Assembly (NCBI GenBank): GCA_039707465.1
Contig: CM077644.1
Coordinates: 144,244,962-144,308,961, forward strand
Direction of reading: 5' to 3'
Length of the DNA: 64,000 nt
Source: Rhabdophis nuchalis
Taxonomy: Eukaryota; Chordata; Lepidosauria; Squamata; Natricidae
Of this stretch, positions 44,812 through 55,967 are shown piece by piece. Position 1 is the stretch's first letter. Every line of letters begins with the position of its first letter. Position numbers and translations under genes: made by a program. The notes beneath the pieces are model-generated. The model saw only the letters and a list, made by a program, of their open reading frames with translations. It searched no databases and was not told where the DNA came from.

Positions 44812-46827
44812 AAGAATGACATGCTACGACTTCCGGTTCCGGCTCCGGCGGCAACGGGCGAACTTAGGGTTCGCTCGCCGCTTTGTTTCTTTTCCTGCCC
44901 CCCGCGGGGGCGAGAAGCCCCTTGTTTGGGGTTTCTCCCGTAAAGCCGGCTCGACGGGGAAGCCCCCCCCCACGGCAGTGGGGAAAGCGACCCCGATCCT
45001 CGGCTTAGGCGGAAGAGGACATGCTGCGGGGGGCTTTTCCTTCGCCAAAGGTTGGCGGCACCATTTAATTCTATGGAGAGAGACGATCGGAAGAGTCGGG
45101 AGGCTTTTCGGGACCTCAGCTGCAAGCGGAGAGTGAGCTATTAAAACTTTTTTTTTTGTACTGTCAGCCGGGCTGAAAGGGACAGGAGGGGGGTGTTTGT
45201 TCCCAAAAAAACCCCCTTGGACTAAAAGCGGCACTTGGAAATGCCTCGTTGCGAGGAATCGGAAACTTTTAATCCGGATGGTCTCTAACAAGGGAAAGTA
45301 TTTTGCGGCTTGTTTGCAATTATGTCTCTAGGTCTGGCTGAAACAGTTTCTTTTTTGCTTTTTAACCGCTTTCTCCCTCGGGCTCTGAGTTTGGGCGGAA
45401 AATGGCTTCTCTTTGTCCCCGACTGACTATGACCTATGGAAAATTACCAGTGTCTCTTTGTGATTTGGACTTCCTCTAATTATTGATGAAGAATTTTCCT
45501 CTTTTGGATTTGTGTTTTCCTTTCTGGATTACCTTCGTTATTATACCTATGGAGTTGGAAAAGTGTTTCTCTACTGGTTTCTGAATTCTGCAGCTCTACA
45601 ACTTTGAGAACTTTGGACTCCTGATCTGCCTCACCAGCCCCACCCTAAAAACGCCATTTTACTGGCACGGATTTTAATAGCTAAACATGGCACAAGAAGT
45701 AACGCTGGCAAGCCTTGAACAAAGAATGACTGCCCTTGAATCTGTTATACAAAATTTGGTATTAGAAATTAAGGCCCAGAGGGCAGAAAATGTCAATTTT
45801 AAAAAGGAATTACTGGACACTCGAAAACAAGTGCTTGAGAATACACAGAAGAATGAAGAATTGAAAGGGGGGCTGGAGGGGGCTAAGGGAGAGATTAAAA
45901 ATGTTTCTAATGAGGTTGTGGAAATAAATGGGCATGTGACTAGGATAGATATGGAAAGGATGACATACTTTTTGAGATTTCAGAATGTTTCTGAGATGGA
46001 TGGTGAATGTCTCCCTGATCTTATGAGTACAATTATTGCAGACTATTTACATAAACCAAAAGATGAGATCAGAGGGGACATTGACCTAGTCTACAGAATA
46101 AATTCTGCATATGCCAGGATGAATGAAGTACCCAGAGAGATACATGTAAAATTTGTTAGAAGGTCAACCAGAGAGGAGATCTTGAAGGCGCAAAGAGGGA
46201 GTCCTATGATTTACCAACAAAAGGAGGTTACCATCTTGAAGCAGATTCCAAGAAAGATTAGAGAAGCCAGAAGGAAATTTTCCTTCTTGTCTAAAACATT
46301 GTTTGATCATGGGATCTGGTTCAAGTGGGTGATACCCGAAGGGATGCTGGTGTTCTGGGAAGGAGGTAGAGTGAAGATTAAAACAGTTGCTGAGGCGGAA
46401 GCCTTTCTTAAAAAACATTCCTCTGTCCTGGGAGAAGATCCAGGGGGGGCAGGGGGAGCCATGGCCCCGCCCGCTGGGGGCCCGGGGGAGAAGGTGGAAG
46501 ATACAATTGCCAAGAGACTTAGATCTAAAAAATAACTTTGCCCTGGTTTTTTTTGGAGTAATATTGTATGATATTTGTAATCTGGATTTTTGTAATTGAC
46601 TGACAGTATATAACTGAAAAATTTAGGAATATGTACTTGCTCCCAGCTTGTAGTGTTATGTGAAATGTTTCTTTTCTTTCTTTTTAACAATGTAACTTGA
46701 GGTACCGGAGGAGCCGACGACTTTGACGTGACCACTCTCAAAATTTCTATGTATCCCTTACCCTACCCCATAAAAAATGTAAACTCAATAAAACTTTTTC
46801 AATATAAAAAAAAGAATGACATGCTAC
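44812..46827 (+). mobile_element. ORF1-only L1 (HAL1-like) with intact ORF1
   Basis: The element occupies 44828-46811 between perfect 16-bp duplications AAGAATGACATGCTAC (44812-44827, 46812-46827). A roughly 860-base 5' region with a CpG-rich start (44828-45140) precedes ORF1 (45687-46535). A 276-base 3' UTR ending TCAATAAAAC.., then poly-A, follows. There is no ORF2. The perfect duplication and open ORF1 argue for a fairly recent insertion, mobilised by the ORF2 product of another L1. Confidence 0.93.
45687..46535 (+). CDS. L1 ORF1 protein (nucleic-acid chaperone)
   Basis: 282 codons, starting at an ATG in good context (AAACATGGC). Residues 1 to about 95 are a coiled coil (LEQRMTALESVIQNLVLEIKAQ.., with heptad-like hydrophobic spacing) that would trimerise. 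Residues 96-185 form the RRM-like domain (TYFLRFQNVSEMD..LVYRINSAYAR). Residues about 186-250 form the C-terminal domain (QQKEVTILKQIPRKIREARRK, WFKWVIPEGMLVFWEGGRVKIKT). A Gly/Pro/Ala-rich tail ends in KRLRSKK. Length is slightly below the 330-340 residues of mammalian L1 ORF1. It would bind L1 RNA in the cytoplasm; no ORF2 follows. Confidence 0.92.
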   Translation: MAQEVTLASLEQRMTALESVIQNLVLEIKAQRAENVNFKKELLDTRKQVLENTQKNEELKGGLEGAKGEIKNVSNEVVEINGHVTRIDMERMTYFLRFQNVSEMDGECLPDLMSTIIADYLHKPKDEIRGDIDLVYRINSAYARMNEVPREIHVKFVRRSTREEILKAQRGSPMIYQQKEVTILKQIPRKIREARRKFSFLSKTLFDHGIWFKWVIPEGMLVFWEGGRVKIKTVAEAEAFLKKHSSVLGEDPGGAGGAMAPPAGGPGEKVEDTIAKRLRSKK

Positions 46828-46895
46828 AATCCAGCCAAAATCCAGGTCTCTATTTGCTTGCATAGTATATGCAGAATCTTGCCAGACTAAGCCTA

Positions 46896-47293
46896 TACAG
46901 GTAATCCTCAATTTACGGCCACAAATGAGTCCTTAGCAATTTCCATTGTTAAGCAAGACAGTTGTTAAGTGAGTTTTGCCCTATTTTGCGACCTTTCTGG
47001 CCACAGTAGTTAAGTGAACCACTGCAGTGTTTAAGTTAGTAATACGGTTCTTAAGAGGCTCCCCCATTGACTTTGCTTGTCAGAGGGCTGCAAAGGGGAA
47101 TCCCATGATCCTGGGACACTGAAACGGTCATAAATATGAGTCAGTTGCCAAGCACCTGAATTTTGATCATGTGACCATGGGGATGCTACAATGGTTGTAA
47201 GTATGAGCAACTTTTCTAAAAGCCACTTTTTCAGTGCTGTTGTAACTTTGAACGTTCCCTAAATGTATGGTTGAAAGTCAAGGACTACCTGTA
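46896..47293. mobile_element. 'GTAGTCC' MITE, complete
   Basis: Element 46898-47291 (394 bp) runs from CAGGTAATCCTCAATTTAC to AGTCAAGGACTACCTG, flanked by TA on both sides. The order of internal motifs (AGCAAGACAGTTGTTAAGTGAG, CCATTGACTTTGCTTGTCAG, GATCATGTGACCATGGGGATG) defines the family seen at 12690, 13628, 39903, 48712 and 52301. No transposase is encoded. Confidence 0.88.
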
Positions 47294-47523
47294 GTACTCT
47301 AATCCCAGTGGATCCACACTGGAAGGATTAAAAAAATGGTTATCCTAAATCTCTGTCTACTATCCTGCTGTTCTGACCCAGCCTTCACAAGTGATGAGAA
47401 ACCACTTACTCACAAATAAAACAACCCCCCTTTTAAAACAGGGCAGGAACAGTCTTTATTCATGTTGGATACACCAAACCAAAAATAGTTAGTCACAACT
47501 GAGAATCTTTTCTGAAACAGGGC

Positions 47524-47817
47524 AGAAACAGCAGGGCTGTCTTAACACATGGGCCTGATAGGCACTTGCCTGTGGGCCCCACAAGCATAGGGGCCCCATA
47601 CTAATCTGTGAATGTTAACCCTTCAATGCACCTTGTATCATATAAATACAGCAACATATTTATTACATTTTTAAATTAATACTAACATGCATCGATAGAA
47701 ATTAACACTGGTTTTTATCTACCGTTTACATTTTTATTCCTGTGAGTAGTTTTATGGGCTCCAGTACAATGCTTTGCCCGGGGCCCATAATGCTGTTAAG
47801 TTGGCCCTGACAAACAG
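47524..47817. mobile_element. hAT-like MITE with CAGGGC ends
   Basis: Element 47532-47809 (278 bp) starts CAGGGCTGTCTTAACACATGGGC and ends GCTGTTAAGTTGGCCCTG. The flanks AGAAACAG and ACAAACAG match at seven of eight. Confidence 0.75.
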
Positions 47818-48059
47818 TCTCTGTTCACATGAGAACTCAAGATAAAAAGTCCTTCAATGATTAAGCCAAGCAGAAACAGTTCCTGTTCACACTGGCTGAG
47901 GCAAATTCACTACCTATTATTTCCCAGCAGGGAGACTCTGTTGGTACCTCAAAAACAGAACAATTAATTTCGACAAACCTGGTTTGGGCAAAGGAATCTG
48001 ACTTGATTGTTGTACACTGGAAAACGAACGGTGTCTGCGACAACAGGCCACTCCCAAAC

Positions 48060-48301
48060 CCCTACTACCATGGGTCTTATTTTCTTTCAACCGCTGAAAT
48101 AAGCACTTGGCCTTATTTTTGAGGAGGTCTTATTATTTTTGAGGTACAGGAGGCGACGACCATGGTCACCTCGTGGCTGCTGCTGTGTTGCAATGTTTTT
48201 GGGGAGGGCTTATTTTCAGGGGAGGGCTTATTTTAGTGCATGCGCTCAAAAGCCCAATTAGGCTTATTATCTGAGGAGGTCTTATTTTTGGGGAAACAGG
48301 G
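48060..48301. mobile_element. 'GAAAATAAG' MITE, left end lost; carries the empty site
   Basis: It matches 43080-43145 and 43665-43832 in order (GTCTTATTTTCTTT, AATAAGCACTTGGCCTTATTTTTG, GAGGCGACGACCATGGTCACC, CTTATTTTTGGGGAAACAGG). It has an uninterrupted GTCTTATTATTTTTGAGG where the copy at 43052 carries an insertion. Confidence 0.88.
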
Positions 48302-48711
48302 TGTTTGTTTCCCAGCCAGGGAGGGGCTGGCTAGCGTCTATGGCTTCTTTTCCCTGAGAGCCGGCTTATTGCCTTCCACTGCTCTCCACTTCTCTCCTCT
48401 CTGCGCATACACTCCTCTGGGATGGGCCACATCTGTTTCTCCCCCTCACTCAGCTCAAGCCCCAAAGAATGCTGCCTCTCCACTTGGGGGAGGGCGGAAG
48501 GCCCTGGCTCTGGTTCTGATTCTGCTTCCTCATCAGAGCCTTCCAAAGGCTCTGAAGCTGGCCCAGGCTTCCCTCCTCCTCCTCCTCCTGCTGTGACTGC
48601 TGCTAGCTCTGCTGGCAGCCTATGGGCTGCCACATCTGCTTTAGGCTACATTGTCCCTTGTCTCACTCCTCTTTTTGAAATGGGGTCCCCCCCCTTCCTG
48701 GAAACTTGCTC

Positions 48712-49562
48712 CAGGTTGTCCTCGAGTTACAACAGTTCATTTGGGGACCATTCAAAGTGACAAATGCATTGAAACAAGTGACATAGGACCGCTTCTCACA
48801 CTTATGACCATTGCAGCGGACCCATGGTCATTTGATCAAAATCCAGATGCTTGACAACTGACTCCTATTTATGACTGTTGCAGAGTCCCGGGGATAATGT
48901 GGTCACCCTTTCCGATCATCTGACAAGCAAAATCAATGGGGAAGTCCAATTCACTTAACTACCATGTTACTAATTTAACGACTGCAGTGATTCACTCAAC
49001 AAAGCGCTCCATGGAAAGGGACCTGGTTATCTGCAAGACCGCCTATTGCTGCCAAATACCTCCCACCGACCATTTCACTCCCACAGAGAGGGCCTCCTCA
49101 GGGTGCTGTCGGCCAAACAATGTCGGCTGACGACCCCCAGGGGGAGAGCCTTCTCTGTGGCAGCTCCTGCCCTCTGGAATGACCTCCTCCCTGAATTACG
49201 TATGATCTCAGACTTACGTCTCTTCCGTTGGGCCCTGAAGACACATCTATTTCATGCAGCCGACCTGTCATAGCTTTGTTTTAATTGGGTTTTAGTATTG
49301 GGTTTTAAATTATGGGCCAAATCATTTAATATATATTAATATGTCATTTTAACTTTTGTATTTTCTGTTCTTACTGTGGCTGTTCACCACCCTGAGTCCC
49401 GAGAGGGAGAAGGGCGGTATATAAATTAAATAAATTAATTAATTAATTAAAAACAACAACAACTGAAAGATCATAAAATGGGGCAAACCTCACTTAGCAA
49501 CTGTCTCACTTAACCACATAAAATTTTTGGCTCAGTTGTGGTCGTAAGTTAAGGACTACCTG
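48712..49562. mobile_element. 'GTAGTCC' MITE split by an L2 end
   Basis: The left part 48712-49000 starts CAGGTTGTCCTCGAGTTAC; the right part from about 49450 ends GTTAAGGACTACCTG, followed by TA. The L2 3' end lies between, close to a CAACAA-rich junction. Confidence 0.82.
49000..49450 (+). mobile_element. L2 LINE 3' end, nested
   Basis: The frame 49046-49273 encodes the L2 C-terminus (PNTSHRPFHSHREGLLRVLSAKQCR, ALWNDLLPELRMISDLRLFRWALKTHLF). It ends in GCCCTGAGTCCC-type 3' UTR (ACCACCCTGAGTCCCGAGAGGGAG) and an (AATT)n tail. Confidence 0.9.
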
Positions 49563-51550
49563 TATTTCATTGTACTTCATTGTACTCCATCCCACTTTTT
49601 CAGAGGACTTTCTATCCTGGTTCTTTAGGGTTGAATGGACAATCTCCATAGGTTGGTACCAACTGTCAGTTATTCTAAACTATCATCATATGCTTTTTCA
49701 CCTATTGGCATATTATTATATTACACCTTATGATAGGCCTCATAGTATATATGAAAAGAACCCTGAGAAATAGACAACAAAGGAATAGTGGCTAATGTTC
49801 CATTTCAATTTTCCAGGTGCCCCAATGCAGAGTGATTATTATTGTGGGATGGGGGAGGGGGGGAAGCAAGTATATCAGGAAAGCAGCCAATGTCTATATA
49901 TTCTGCCCTGCATAGATAATCTACTACTAAAACTCTCGTGTCTGCTTGATATTTTATCACTTTCAATTGGGGAAAATGCTGCATCATAGAGTGTCACCAA
50001 AATACCCCAAATGGACTAATTTACAGAATGTTGTGACCATTGCTGTGGGCGGAATAAAATTCGGGAAAGTTGTGGCTGCTTTAATGCCACCACCATATTG
50101 CTGAGATCAGAGAATTCTCACTTTAAATGTTCCCTGACAGCTTCCTGGCCACTTGTGAAGTCCTGAGCACTTTCTTCCATCTGGCAGTAGCATTTACTTA
50201 TCTTTTGGGAAGGGAAGGGGAAGGACGGAATTGAGGGAGGGAGGGAGGGAGGGAAAGAAGGAAGGAAGAGAGGAGGGGAGGGAAAGATAGAAGGCAGGAA
50301 GGCAGGAAGGAAGGAAGGAGGAGGAAGGAAGATATTTGATGCTCTCTATTATTGATGCAATGAAATGAAATGCAATGGGGAAGCCAACAAAAGTCAGAGG
50401 TTGCTCCTGCTCCCTTTGATTTTTTTGCTTGCCCATCCTGTTTCTCTGTTTAAATAAAGAACTATCCTTGAAATGATGACCCAACAGGTCATAGGTTATC
50501 TAGTTTCATTACAGCAACAAAAACTGGGGAACTATATGATGCATTTTTTGCCCTGTCTATTCTGCCTTTTGGGTTGGAGGATTTTGAGGGAGGGGGTTTG
50601 CATGATACCGTCATTAATTAATTCATCCCACTGTGGATCTCTTTGAAGCATTTTTAGCACTTTCAGTAGCTAATTACTGACAAAGTGTAAAACTTGTAGC
50701 CTCAAGGACATATACTGGCAGAGTGTAAAAAATAAACTTTAGGGCAAATCTTTTAAATCTGCTTCAGTTTCCTCTTAGAAAAAAACACTCTCTGGATTTA
50801 CCTCAGAATTAGTAGGTCTGCTGGGTACCTCAATCGTCTGAAAACAAGTGGTTTCCAGAAAGTGGAATGAATTTTGTCCAGTAATTTTTCCCCTTCCAAT
50901 TCAGCCAATGCTACCCAAGGGTGCAAGTGATTTATTAGAGTACAAAGGAACTGTGGCTATTGCTAGTTTTCTAGTGCCTTCCATCATTACCGTCTTACTT
51001 TAATGTTTTTTTCTGAAATAAGCATTTGCAGCCAGGCTGGTTGGGGTTGTGCCAGGTAACTGCTGTGAGATTCAGAGCCTGCCTCTGAGTTTCTTTTCAC
51101 CCAACATGCAGAGTTCAGCACCATGACTCAGATTTTATCAAGTGGAATGGGAAACAAAGGAGATTCTAGTGTATGATTAACCTGATCCAGCAAATATCTT
51201 TTGTCCTTGCCTCTAACCTTTGTGAACAGATATTGTGTAATCATCCAGAAGCGGAAGCTATATTTGTCAGCAACCTCATTGGCACTTATTTAGTCCTCTT
51301 CTCCATCTCACCTTGTCCATCACAGCTCCTTGTTTCCTGCCAAATTTGTGTGGCACATTAAAGCTGTCCAAGGCTGGGCTGAACTGGCACATCAGCAAAA
51401 GATTATCATAGGAAATGCTCCCTATCTCAATGGGAACATTGAACCGCATACATAAGAAAGTTTTGGGAATTTAGATTTTAGGCTATGTTTGTGTAGTGTA
51501 AATTACCAGTCTGCCAGGATAACAGAGCAGAATTCTCGTCACGTTTTTCC
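49563..51550. other. No gene; GGAA microsatellite inside
   Basis: Only the purine-rich (GGGA)n/(GGAA)n tract at 50210-50330 stands out. Open frames over it are repeat translations. The rest is unique sequence. Confidence 0.5.
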
Positions 51551-51555
51551 CATTG

Positions 51556-51785
51556 GGTAAATAGCAATAGCAATAACATTTAGCTTTATATTCCACTTCA
51601 GTATTTTACAGCCCTCTCTAAGCAGTTTACAGAGTCAACCTATTGCCCCCAACAATCTGGGCACTCATTTTACCAACTTGGGAAGGATGGAAGGCTGAGT
51701 CAACCTTGAAGTGGTCAGGATCGAACTGCTGGCAGAATTAGCCTGAAATATGGCATTCTAAGCACTGCGCCACCATGGCTTTGTT
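51556..51785 (-). mobile_element. tRNA-derived squamate SINE
   Basis: The tail AGCAATAGCAATAACATTTAGC is at left. The body (CAGCCCTCTCTAAGCAGTTTACAGAGTC) follows. The head is in complement at right (GATCGAACTGC box B; CTAAGCACTGCGCCACCATGGC box A). Confidence 0.87.
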
Positions 51786-51866
51786 AAGTTAAAAGAATGG
51801 AAAAGTACCGATATTTTGATTCCCTTTATGCTTCAAGTTAAAGAAAAATATTTATATTTTAGGTTG

Positions 51867-52114
51867 ATAGTCACCAGTGGTGGGATTCAAATTTTTTTTT
51901 ACTACTGGTTCTGTGGGCTTGGCTTGGTGGGCGTGGCAGGGGAAGGTTACTGCAAAATCCCCATTTCCTCAGCAGGGACTTGGGAGGCAGAGAATAAATT
52001 GGGGGTGGGGCTAGTCAGAGGTGGTATTTACAGGTTCTCCGAACTACTCAAAATTTCCACTACTGGTTCTCCCGAAAGAGTCAAAACCTGCTGAATACCA
52101 CCTCTGATAGTCAC
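51867..52114. mobile_element. CAGTGGTGG/CCACCTCTG hAT-like MITE
   Basis: Element 51875-52106 is the reverse of the element at 27972-28228. The 8-bp duplication ATAGTCAC is perfect (51867-51874, 52107-52114). Confidence 0.92.
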
Positions 52115-52300
52115 TTCTTGATTCCTCCAATACTGCATCATCCCTAAAATTGACATGGTTGTCCACCTTTACGCTGGCACAATATCCACAGGACATCCGC
52201 TTGGGCTTGCCTTCTAAGAATTAGAATACTTTATTTCAAGTGATGTTTTGCCTTAATCTCTGCAGTTTTTTGCCCCAGATTGCTGAGGAGAGATTTGACC

Positions 52301-52672
52301 TAGATCACTACTCTCAATTCACAACCATTTGTTTAGTGACTGTCTGAAGTTTCAAAAGCCCTGAAAAAATGACTTATGACCAGTCTTCATACTTGCAACC
52401 GTTGCAGCATCCCTGCAGTCACATGATCAAAATTTGGGCTTTTGGCAACCGGTGTGCATTTATGATAGTTACAGATTGCTATTTGCAACGTGCCAATTTC
52501 TGAAAAGCAAAGTCAAATTCATTTAAAGGCTATGTTATTCACTTAACAATTGCAGATATTCACTTAACAACCAGGGCAAAAAAGGCCAGAAAAGTGGATG
52601 CAACTCACTTAATAATTAACTTGTTTAGCAATGGAAATTCTAGTCCCAACTGTGGTTGTAACTCAAGGACTA
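52301..52672. mobile_element. 'GTAGTCC' MITE, diverged
   Basis: The internal motifs GTTGCAGCATCCCTGCAGTCACATGATC, AAGCAAAGTCAAATTCATTTAAAGG and CACTTAACAACCAGGGCAAAA are in family order. It ends GTAACTCAAGGACTAC; both ends are diverged. Confidence 0.72.
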
Positions 52673-52704
52673 CAGTACATTCTCAATGCTCAAAGATTTT
52701 AATC

Positions 52705-52960
52705 AATCAGTCAGAATAGATCTGGAAGGGACCTTGGAGGTCTTCTAGTCCAACCCCCTGCTCAAACAGGAGATCCTATTGTCATTTCAGACAAATGACT
52801 GTCCACTCTCTTCTTAAAAATCTCCTGTGATGAAACACCAGAACTTTTGACGGCAAACTGTTCCACTGGTTAATTTTCTTCACTGTTAAGAAGTTTCTCC
52901 TTAATTCCTGGTTGCTTTGCTCCTTTATTAGTTTCTATCCATTGTTTCTTGTTCTGCCTA
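52705..52960 (-). mobile_element. CR1 LINE 3' end
   Basis: The complement of the CR1 tail (GGAAGGGACCTTGGAGGTCTTC, AGTCCAACCCCCTGCTC) is followed by a decayed C-terminal coding region (AAGAAGTTTCTCCTTAATTCC corresponds to the RNFL motif). Confidence 0.85.
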
Positions 52961-53385
52961 CAATGTTTAGATGATGAAATGGTTTTAACTTTGCAGATTT
53001 TCTGATTACTGCATAGAAATGGCTTGCCATTACTTTCTTCTGGGATATTGTTTTTTGATTTCTCAATCTAGTTTACAACTTTGATGGTCTCCCTTTGATG
53101 GCTGACCCTGCTTAACTTCTGAACCCAAATAGGTTTAACCAACTTTTGCTACCTTGAAAGCCTTTTGATTAAATAACTATTCTAGGTCTGGGTCAAAAAA
53201 ACTCAAATGAGAAACCACTTTAAGAAACCTGCCTATTATTTTAAATATCTTATTTAAAAAACATATTTTTCTGTATTGGTATGTAATATTGATATATATG
53301 ACATGATACATATACTGCCCTTTTGACAAAATAGATATACTTGCATATGCATACATGTGTATGAGCTGTACTGCAGGCTACTTCT

Positions 53386-53573
53386 GCTGATCACTGGCTG
53401 CCAGATCGAATCTCACCAGGCTCAAGGTTGGCTCAGCCTTCCATCCTTCTGAGGTGGGTAAAATGAGGACCCAGATTGTTGGGGGCAATAGGCCGACTCT
53501 GTAAACTGCTTAGAGCGATCTGTAAAGCATTGTGAAGTGGTATATAAGTCTAAATGCTAGTGCTAGTGCTAGT
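53386..53573 (+). mobile_element. tRNA-derived squamate SINE, 5'-truncated
   Basis: It starts in the head near box B (AGATCGAATCTCACC). The body CTCAAGGTTGGCTCAGCCTTCCATCC..GGACCCAGATTGTTGGGGGC follows, and it ends in GTATATAAGTCTAAATGCTAGTGCTAG. Confidence 0.87.
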
Positions 53574-53670
53574 GATGTGCTAGTGATGTGCAGTCCCTAT
53601 GGAAGGGGCAGCAAAGGAAACACTAGTCCTTGGATTTTTTAATTGGTTAACACAGAATAGTGAATATGCC

Positions 53671-54630
53671 ATATGCGGGTCTGGATGGGTAGTAACAAAT
53701 TCAAGCTCAACCCGTCCAAGACTGAGTGGCTGTGGTTTCCGGCACCCCGGTTCAGCCAGATAAGTCCAACACTGGCCATTGGGGGCGAACAACTAGCCCC
53801 CGTGGAGAGGGCGCGCAACTTGGGCGTCCTCCTGGATTCCCGGCTGTCCATGGAGGACCATGTGGCGGCCGTGGCCAGGAGGGCGTTTTATCAGGTACGC
53901 CTGATATGCCAGTTGCGCCCCTTACTGGACCGGGTGGCCCTTCGCACAGTCACTCAAGCGCTTGTGACATCTCGGCTGGATTACTGTAACGCTCTCTACA
54001 TGGGGCTCCCCTTGAGGTGCACTCGAAAGCTACAGTTAGTACAGAATGCGGCCACGCGGGTGATTTTGGGTGCCCCAAGGCAAGCCCACATAACACCTCT
54101 CCTGCATGAGCTGCACTGGCTGCCTGTGGCCTTTCGAGTGCGCTTCAAGGTGTTGACGACCATCTTCAAATCGCTCCATGGCTCGGGGCCTATATATGAG
54201 ACCGCCTCCTGCCCCATACATCCCTTTGCCCGATCCACTCCCACGGAGAGGGTCTTCTCCGGGTGCCGTCGGCCGGGCAATGCCAGTTGGCGACACCCAG
54301 GGGAAGGGCCTTCTCTGTGGCGGGCCCGGCCCTCTGGAACGACCTACCCCCCGACCTACGCACTATCTCGGACCTCCGCCTCTTCCGCCAACGTCTTAAG
54401 ACATTTCTATTCCAACAGGCTGGCCTAGCGTAGCCCCCCGTTTTTATGTATAAATTGTAATTAGGCAGGGTTTTAAATGGGTTTTTTAGCACGGGTTTAA
54501 TAATTTAATATGTTTTTAATGATGTATATTGTTTTATTGTGGTTTTAATAATGCCTGTGCGCCGCCCTGGGTCCAAACAAGGAGAAGGGCGGGGTATAAA
54601 TTTGATAAAATTAATAAATAAAATAAATAT
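53671..54630 (+). mobile_element. L2 LINE 3' part
   Basis: It starts inside ORF2 downstream of the catalytic box (VWMGSNKFKLNPSKTEWLWFPAP) and runs to the L2 tail (GCCGCCCTGGGTCC..AAGGAGAAGGGCGGGGTATAAA). It is the best-preserved L2 C-terminal region in the window and the closest relative of the copy at 1-3440. Confidence 0.92.
53673..54428 (+). pseudogene. L2 ORF2 C-terminal fragment with a frameshift
   Basis: The frame is correct to about 54190 (SRLDYCNALYMGLPLRCTRKLQ, HELHWLPVAFRVRFKVL). From there the expected RLLPH.. sequence continues in another frame, so a base is lost near 54193-54205. RTISDLRLFRQRLKT near 54358-54405 confirms the third frame. Confidence 0.85.
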
Positions 54631-54962
54631 TCTGTCCATTTCTTCTGCCACATTTATTTTAAAAAAAAACCTAAAAATAGTGATTTTTTTTCCTTTAAAA
54701 AAAAGATATGGCTTTGATCTTGTTGTTTATGTGTTCACACAGGCTGGAGGATGGAACGGGGGAGGGAAAGGGGGAGGGGCTGCCAACGCCTGCCTTCATT
54801 TGCAACTCCCAACTGACAATCTTGTGCCACATTTCTAAGAGTCCCCAGTGCTCAGGAACAGATTTTGATGTTTAGGCAGGAAGAAAGTTTCTTCAATGAA
54901 TGAAAATTCATAAAAGATGGTTTATCTCTATAAAAATGTGCAATCTGATTCCCTGATGCATC

Positions 54963-55646
54963 TACCATATTTTTCAGAGTGTAAGAAACACTCGCCCCCC
55001 CCTTGGGTGCATCTTATACACTGAATGTAGTCCCGCCCACCACCAGCCCCCACCATTTGGCCTCTGCTTTTCAGCAATTTGTCTCCTTGCAGCAAACAGC
55101 CTTTTTCAGTTTCAGCTTCAGCACAACCTGATTAGCACAAGGAGCTGATTGTCATTTGGATCGGCGTCCTCATCAGCTGTTCAGGCTGCAGGGATTGCCA
55201 TTGCCTATTGCTGCCTCCGCATGCCCCATTTTCGGCCTCCGCATCCCATTTTTGGCCTCTGTGCGCCCTGTTTTTGGCCATTGCATGCCCCATTTTCCGC
55301 CCATTCCGATCCCCGCAGCCTGGAACAGGCGGAAAATGGGGCACATGGACGCCAAAAACGGGTCGTGGGGAAGCTGAAAATGGGATGCGGAGGCCAAAAA
55401 TGGAGCACACAAAGATGGCAATAGGCAACGGCAATCCCTGCAGCCCGAAACAGCTGATTGTCGGGAGGCCGATCCAGCTGACAATCAGCTGTTTGTGCTA
55501 ATCAGGCTGTGCTGAAGCTGAAAGTGAAATGGGTGTTTGCAAGGAGGCAAATTGCTGGGAGAAAGAGGCAGATTTTTTTTCTTGTTTTCCTCCCCAAAAG
55601 CTAGGTCTTTTACTTTGGAGCGTCTTATACTCCAAAAAATATGGTA
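54963..55646. mobile_element. TA-target fold-back DNA element
   Basis: Element 54965-55644 (680 bp) has ends CCATATTTTTCAGAGTGTAAG and CTTATACTCCAAAAAATATGG, flanked by TA. Most of its length is a second, internal inverted repeat: CAGCACAACCTGATTAGCACAAGGAGCTG pairs with sequence at 55478-55515. The 'GATTGCCATTGCCTATTGC' block pairs with 55412-55432. Open frames over it on both strands are therefore mirror images. Confidence 0.85.
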
Positions 55647-55967
55647 TTCATAGAATACGGGGATATTGCATTGTATTTATTCTCAGAAGGAAAATGAGAT
55701 ATCAGATCAATGCAGCTACCAAATTATGTGACTAGCATTGATGAAAGGATTATGACTTGATTTACAACTGTAATGGAGCCTGCCCATCATGGTCATAAGT
55801 TGTGATGGTTGTAAATCAGATCAGTCACATGACAGACCTGATTTTATGATCTTTTTTTTGTGGCAGTCATTAGACAAATGCCACAGTCATTAAGCAAATC
55901 AATGGTTTGCTATGGTCATAGTTTTGTTGAAAACTAAGAATTATTTTTAGAAAAACCACAAATGTCT

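Larger units (their letters stand above)
47369..48652 (-). mobile_element. Possible LTR remnant related to family C, with two insertions
   Basis: It starts TGTTCTGACCCAGCC, as the LTR at 37358 does, and CAGTCTTTATTCATG resembles its complemented poly-A signal. The part 48310-48650 has the same kind of C/T-rich sequence (CTTCCTCATCAGAGCC). A hAT-like element and a 'GAAAATAAG' MITE sit within. The right end and any target duplication are not clear. Confidence 0.4.

Noticed and set aside
48240..48760. Overlapping 100-118 codon frames as a host gene
   Set aside because: GC-rich repeat-derived sequence open in several frames on both strands.
54539..54838. 99-codon frame
   Set aside because: Starts in the L2 3' UTR and ends in unique A-rich sequence; no gene features.
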